This document shows, one piece after another, positions 13,796 through 14,934 of a DNA stretch of 14,934 bases. The stretch's first letter is position 1. The number at the start of each line of letters is the position of its first letter. This stretch comes from Paludibacteraceae bacterium (lineage in GTDB: Bacteria > Bacteroidota > Bacteroidia > Bacteroidales > Paludibacteraceae): assembly GCA_017402895.1 (NCBI GenBank), contig JAFPLG010000028.1:1-14934 (forward strand), in the 5' to 3' direction. Under the pieces are notes generated by a model. That model was not told the DNA's origin, did no database searches, and saw only the letters and a program-made list of their open reading frames with translations. The position numbers were made by a program, and so were the translations under genes.

Positions 13796-14809
13796 TGAGA
13801 ATTTATTCTCAATTATATCCGTCATCACTTCCTTAATATCCAGCCCGGCAGCGCGTACCTGTTGCGGGATGAAACTCGTCGGCGTCATACCCGGCGTGGT
13901 ATTAACCTCCAGAAGGTTGATATGGGGCATGTCACCTACCCATTTCCCATTTTCCAGTTTCCATTCGCCGTTCGCCGTGATGATCCAATCCACGCGGATG
14001 ATACCGTTGGCACCAATGATGTCGTATAGTCGCATGGTCTCTGCCTGAATCTTGTCGCGTACCTCATCGGGAATACGGGCCGGAGTGATCTCGTCCACCT
14101 CGCCTTTGTACTTTGCGTCGTAGTCAAAGAACTCATTGTGGGTCACCACTTCTGTAACAGGGAAGGCAACGGCTTTGTTGCGGGTCTTATACACGCCGCA
14201 GGTCACTTCCGTACCTTTCATATACGACTCGCAGATCACCTCATCGCCCTCATGGAAAGCACGCTCAATAGCGGGATAAATCTCCTCGACCGTCTTCACT
14301 TTGGTGCAACCGAAAGAGCTGCCGCCTACGTTTGATTTGATGAAACACGGCAGACCCAGCGTCTCAGCAATCTTCGGTGCGTTGGGCAATTTCTGTCCCG
14401 CACGCAGAATCATGCTATTGGCGATATGAAAACCGAAATACGACAAGTAGTGGTTGCAAGCATACTTGTTGAACGTCAACGCTGCAGCCAGCACGTCACA
14501 ACAGCTGTATGGTATGCCCATCATGTCCAGATAGCCTTGGAGCAATCCGTTCTCACCCGGCGTACCGTGAATCGTGATATACGCGAAATCAAACGTGTAG
14601 CGCACGCCCTCGCGCGTAAAAGAAAAGTCATTCTTATCTATCGGACAACCATCCTCGGTATGCCAATCCTTACCACGCAGCACCACAATCGTGGTGTTGT
14701 ACCGTTCCGGGTCGATAAAGCTCTTCAATCCGGCCGCCGAACGCAGACTCACCTCATGTTCCGAGCTGTCTCCGCCGGCAATAATTGCTACGTTTTTTCT
14801 ATCTTGCAT
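13787..14809 (-). CDS. ddl: D-alanine--D-alanine ligase
   Basis: A protein of 340 residues from ATG 14807-14809. It joins two D-Ala with ATP for peptidoglycan precursors in the cytoplasm. Motifs: GGDSSEHEVSL (12-22), HGTPGENGLLQG (81-92), ATP-grasp lysine Lys158 (FIKSNVGGSSFG), FFDYDAKY (227-234), Mg2+ ligands Asp274 (RVDW), Glu301 and Asn303 (LLEVNTTPGMT). The start is chosen because the protein begins MQDRKNVAIIAGG and a promoter lies 25 bp upstream; 27 further in-frame codons run into that promoter. Between Asp274 and Glu301 there are 27 positions versus 13 in E. coli DdlB, and the extra segment NGEWKLENGKWVGD coincides with a 7-bp repeat. First gene of a three-gene operon. Confidence 0.95.
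   Translation of the reverse strand: MQDRKNVAIIAGGDSSEHEVSLRSAAGLKSFIDPERYNTTIVVLRGKDWHTEDGCPIDKNDFSFTREGVRYTFDFAYITIHGTPGENGLLQGYLDMMGIPYSCCDVLAAALTFNKYACNHYLSYFGFHIANSMILRAGQKLPNAPKIAETLGLPCFIKSNVGGSSFGCTKVKTVEEIYPAIERAFHEGDEVICESYMKGTEVTCGVYKTRNKAVAFPVTEVVTHNEFFDYDAKYKGEVDEITPARIPDEVRDKIQAETMRLYDIIGANGIIRVDWIITANGEWKLENGKWVGDMPHINLLEVNTTPGMTPTSFIPQQVRAAGLDIKEVMTDIIENKFSKE
13941..13975. repeat. In-gene heptamer array inside ddl (unit CATTTTC family)
   Basis: Five contiguous 7-mers on the + strand: CATTTCC, CATTTTC, CAGTTTC, CATTCGC, CGTTCGC. On the minus strand the unit resembles GAAAATG and has no stop in any frame. Three units equal seven codons, giving the protein repeat NGEWKLE / NGKWVGD at residues 280-293 of Ddl. 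Confidence 0.75.
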
Positions 14810-14833
14810 TTTTAATGTACATAAAATCGGGTG

Positions 14834-14864
14834 CAAAGTTACGAAAAAATTTGCACATAGCAAA
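14834..14864 (-). promoter_or_regulatory. Promoter of the ddl operon
   Basis: On the minus strand, -33 box TTTG (14861-14864), 19-nt spacer, -7 box TAACTTTG (14834-14841). Both boxes match the Bacteroidota consensus exactly. The start codon at 14809 leaves a leader of about 18 nt. Confidence 0.85.
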
Positions 14865-14881
14865 CAAAAAACAAAGTTTTT

Positions 14882-14913
14882 TTTGCGCATTCCGTTTTTT
14901 TATTGTAACTTTG
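14882..14913 (+). promoter_or_regulatory. Rightward promoter for a gene beyond the window
   Basis: On the + strand, -33 box TTTG (14882-14885), 20-nt spacer, -7 box TAACTTTG (14906-14913). It is divergent from the ddl promoter, with 17 bp between the two -33 boxes. The remaining 21 bases hold no start codon, so the controlled gene lies outside. Confidence 0.82.
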
Positions 14914-14934
14914 CAGCAAATTAACCGATCGGAA

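Noticed and set aside
13797..13810. Palindrome GAGAATTTATTCTC near the end of ddl
   Set aside because: It is inside the coding sequence, has a 2-nt loop and no following T run; it looks like codon coincidence.
13194..14048. Open + strand frame of about 284 codons across the polyprenyl synthase and ddl genes
   Set aside because: It is antisense to two genes with complete motifs and spans their junction; it is a frame shadow.
14810..14890. 27-codon upstream extension of ddl
   Set aside because: It overlaps the TTTG/TAACTTTG promoter, so it would lie upstream of the transcript start.

Overview
This 14.9-kb window looks like ordinary chromosome from a Bacteroidales bacterium (phylum Bacteroidota). 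The evidence is: promoters of the Bacteroides type (TTTG, 19-20 nt, TAnnTTTG) with no Shine-Dalgarno sequences; families largely confined to this phylum (DUF5686 outer-membrane protein, DUF3127 OB-fold protein, DUF6242 lipoprotein); and Bacteroidota-type glgP, recO, pgk and ddl. No prophage, insertion sequence, CRISPR array, tRNA or rRNA was seen.

Layout. Bases 1-822 hold the 3' end of an alpha-glucan phosphorylase gene (+), closed by a bidirectional terminator at 840-874. A tight minus-strand cluster follows, read from right to left: rpmH (6466-6308), rbfA, an FtsX/LolE-type ABC permease, a small lipoprotein, xerD and a DUF5686 outer-membrane protein. Most of its junctions overlap or lie within a few bases. 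rpmH and recO are divergent and share a 210-bp promoter region. recO (+) meets a minus-strand set tail to tail: a DUF6242 lipoprotein (11318-9978), pgk, DUF3127 and a membrane-anchored metallophosphoesterase. Divergent from the DUF6242 gene is a 5-formyltetrahydrofolate cyclo-ligase-type gene (+, 11416-12021). The last block is a minus-strand operon: ddl (14809-13787), a polyprenyl diphosphate synthase, and an unrecognised 218-residue protein whose frame continues for 31 codon-like triplets past a TGA. A promoter at 14882-14913 fires rightward out of the window.

Functionally these are housekeeping genes: translation (L34, RbfA), recombination and chromosome resolution (RecO, XerD), glycolysis and glycogen breakdown (Pgk, GlgP), folate metabolism, isoprenoid and cell-wall precursors (polyprenyl synthase, Ddl) and the envelope (two lipoproteins, DUF5686, FtsX-like permease).

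The most unusual structure is a set of eight short arrays with an exact 7-bp period, in several unit sequences. Six lie in or across gene boundaries, where they supply stop codons, a GTG start, or the -33 region of promoters. Two lie inside genes (ddl and the DUF5686 gene), where three heptamers equal seven codons and give a 7-residue protein repeat. Arrays at minus-strand gene boundaries use units carrying TGA or TAA, so a few copies close all three frames. The ddl array is stop-free in every frame, and the dominant unit of the DUF5686 array is also stop-free. The second notable point is the in-frame TGA in the 218-residue gene.
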